Shown here: positions 13,145 through 13,462 of the stretch, piece after piece
How positions within the stretch are numbered: the stretch's first letter is position 1
Layout of the letters: every line of letters starts with the position of its first letter
Assembly (NCBI GenBank): GCA_011682565.1
Contig: JAACEJ010000027.1
Location: forward strand, 1-13,462
Length of the DNA stretch: 13,462 nt
From: Actinomycetota bacterium
GTDB taxonomy: Bacteria; Zhuqueibacterota; Zhuqueibacteria; Residuimicrobiales; Krinioviventaceae
Direction: 5' to 3'
Position numbers and translations under genes: made by a program
Notes under the pieces: model-generated
Told to the model about the DNA's origin: nothing
The model's database searches: none
Seen by the model: the letters and a program-made list of their open reading frames with translations, nothing else

Positions 13145-13462
13145 GATTTTTGATTCGTAAAAGCCGTTGTCTTTCAGCTTCAAGTTGTTCATCTGTCATG
13201 CTTTCATAAGGTGATTTAATAGTATTCTCAAGTGCTATCGACTGATGCGGTTTGCCATCAATCTGCTCCATTATCATTTGAAATGCACGTAATCCGGTAA
13301 CATTCGATTTCATGGCAAGAGTTAGTACTTTTGTAGCGAGTGCTGTTTCAGTCGGTATTTTGAAAATGTAATATGTAATGTCTTCTCTCACCTCTGTTCG
13401 TAATAGCAACTTTTCAGGGAGGGCAAACTCACCATTTTTAGCCAGCAATTCTTTTAACCGCC
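13134..13462 (-). CDS. Terminase small subunit-like protein, C-terminal part (N-terminus outside the window)
   Basis: The frame is open from the right edge (reading ...RLKELLAKNGEFALPEK) to TGA at 13136-13134, about 109 residues. A TTG at 13448 is only an internal Leu, so the true start is upstream of the window. The visible part has a helical region with TALATKVLTLAMKSNVTG, then 'RAFQMIMEQIDGKPHQSI', then an acidic helix (PYESMTDEQLEAERQRLL) and a basic end. The 'A-x-x-x-i-x-d-x-x-d-G-K-P' style motif and the position just before the large subunit point to the C-terminal part of a small terminase subunit, which recognises the phage packaging site. The DNA-binding domain is not visible, so the assignment rests on context. 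Confidence 0.6.
   Translation of the reverse strand, partial: RLKELLAKNGEFALPEKLLLRTEVREDITYYIFKIPTETALATKVLTLAMKSNVTGLRAFQMIMEQIDGKPHQSIALENTIKSPYESMTDEQLEAERQRLLRIKNHGK

Overview
The window is the packaging, head and tail part of a siphovirus or prophage genome with an HK97-type capsid. All structural genes lie on the minus strand and are tightly packed: stops and starts overlap or sit a few bases apart. The likely host is a member of the Bacteroidota. The evidence is AT-rich DNA, few Shine-Dalgarno sequences, A-rich leaders and promoter elements of the TAnnTTTG type. The host is an inference; no host gene, attachment site, integrase or lysis gene is visible.

In transcription order (right to left): end of a small-terminase-like gene (13462-13134), large terminase (13144-11705), HK97-family portal (11664-10348), Mu F/SPP1 gp7-type head morphogenesis protein carrying an intein (10348-8753), prohead protease (8702-8040), major capsid protein with an N-terminal scaffold-like domain (8035-6767), a secreted-type small protein (6748-6314), a tRNA-like hairpin (6311-6269), a 55-residue protein (6246-6079), head-tail connector (6079-5582), head closure protein (5582-5259), gp10-like neck protein (5275-4832), tail terminator-like protein (4835-4434), major tail protein (4399-3968), a 53-residue membrane protein (3968-3807), tail assembly chaperone G and its -1 frameshift product GT (3805-3416 and 3805-3114), an intrinsic terminator (3125-3097), tape measure protein (3081-1279) and a tail-tip/baseplate-type protein that runs off the left edge (1274-1).

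The most unusual region is 8786-9601. On the minus strand it is a 272-codon intein in the head morphogenesis gene, inserted just before the conserved Cys-Arg-Cys near the extein C-terminus. On the plus strand the same DNA encodes a 234-residue protein (8846-9550) that looks like a homing endonuclease: an N-terminal helix-turn-helix, a NUMOD3-like linker and a Vsr/DUF559-like nuclease core. The two reading frames are in exact codon-on-codon antisense register. The plus-strand gene has a good Bacteroidota-type promoter lying entirely inside the intein, its -33 element starting at the first intein base. The protein-splicing element and its presumed mobility nuclease are therefore on opposite strands of one 816-bp unit.

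Other points of note are a canonical A AAA AAG slippery site joining the two tail chaperone frames, a terminator placed between chaperone and tape measure genes, a signal-peptide protein inside the head module, and an acceptor/T-arm-like RNA element next to it. Apart from the nuclease gene, no plus-strand gene is supported and no gene-free stretch exceeds 70 bases.
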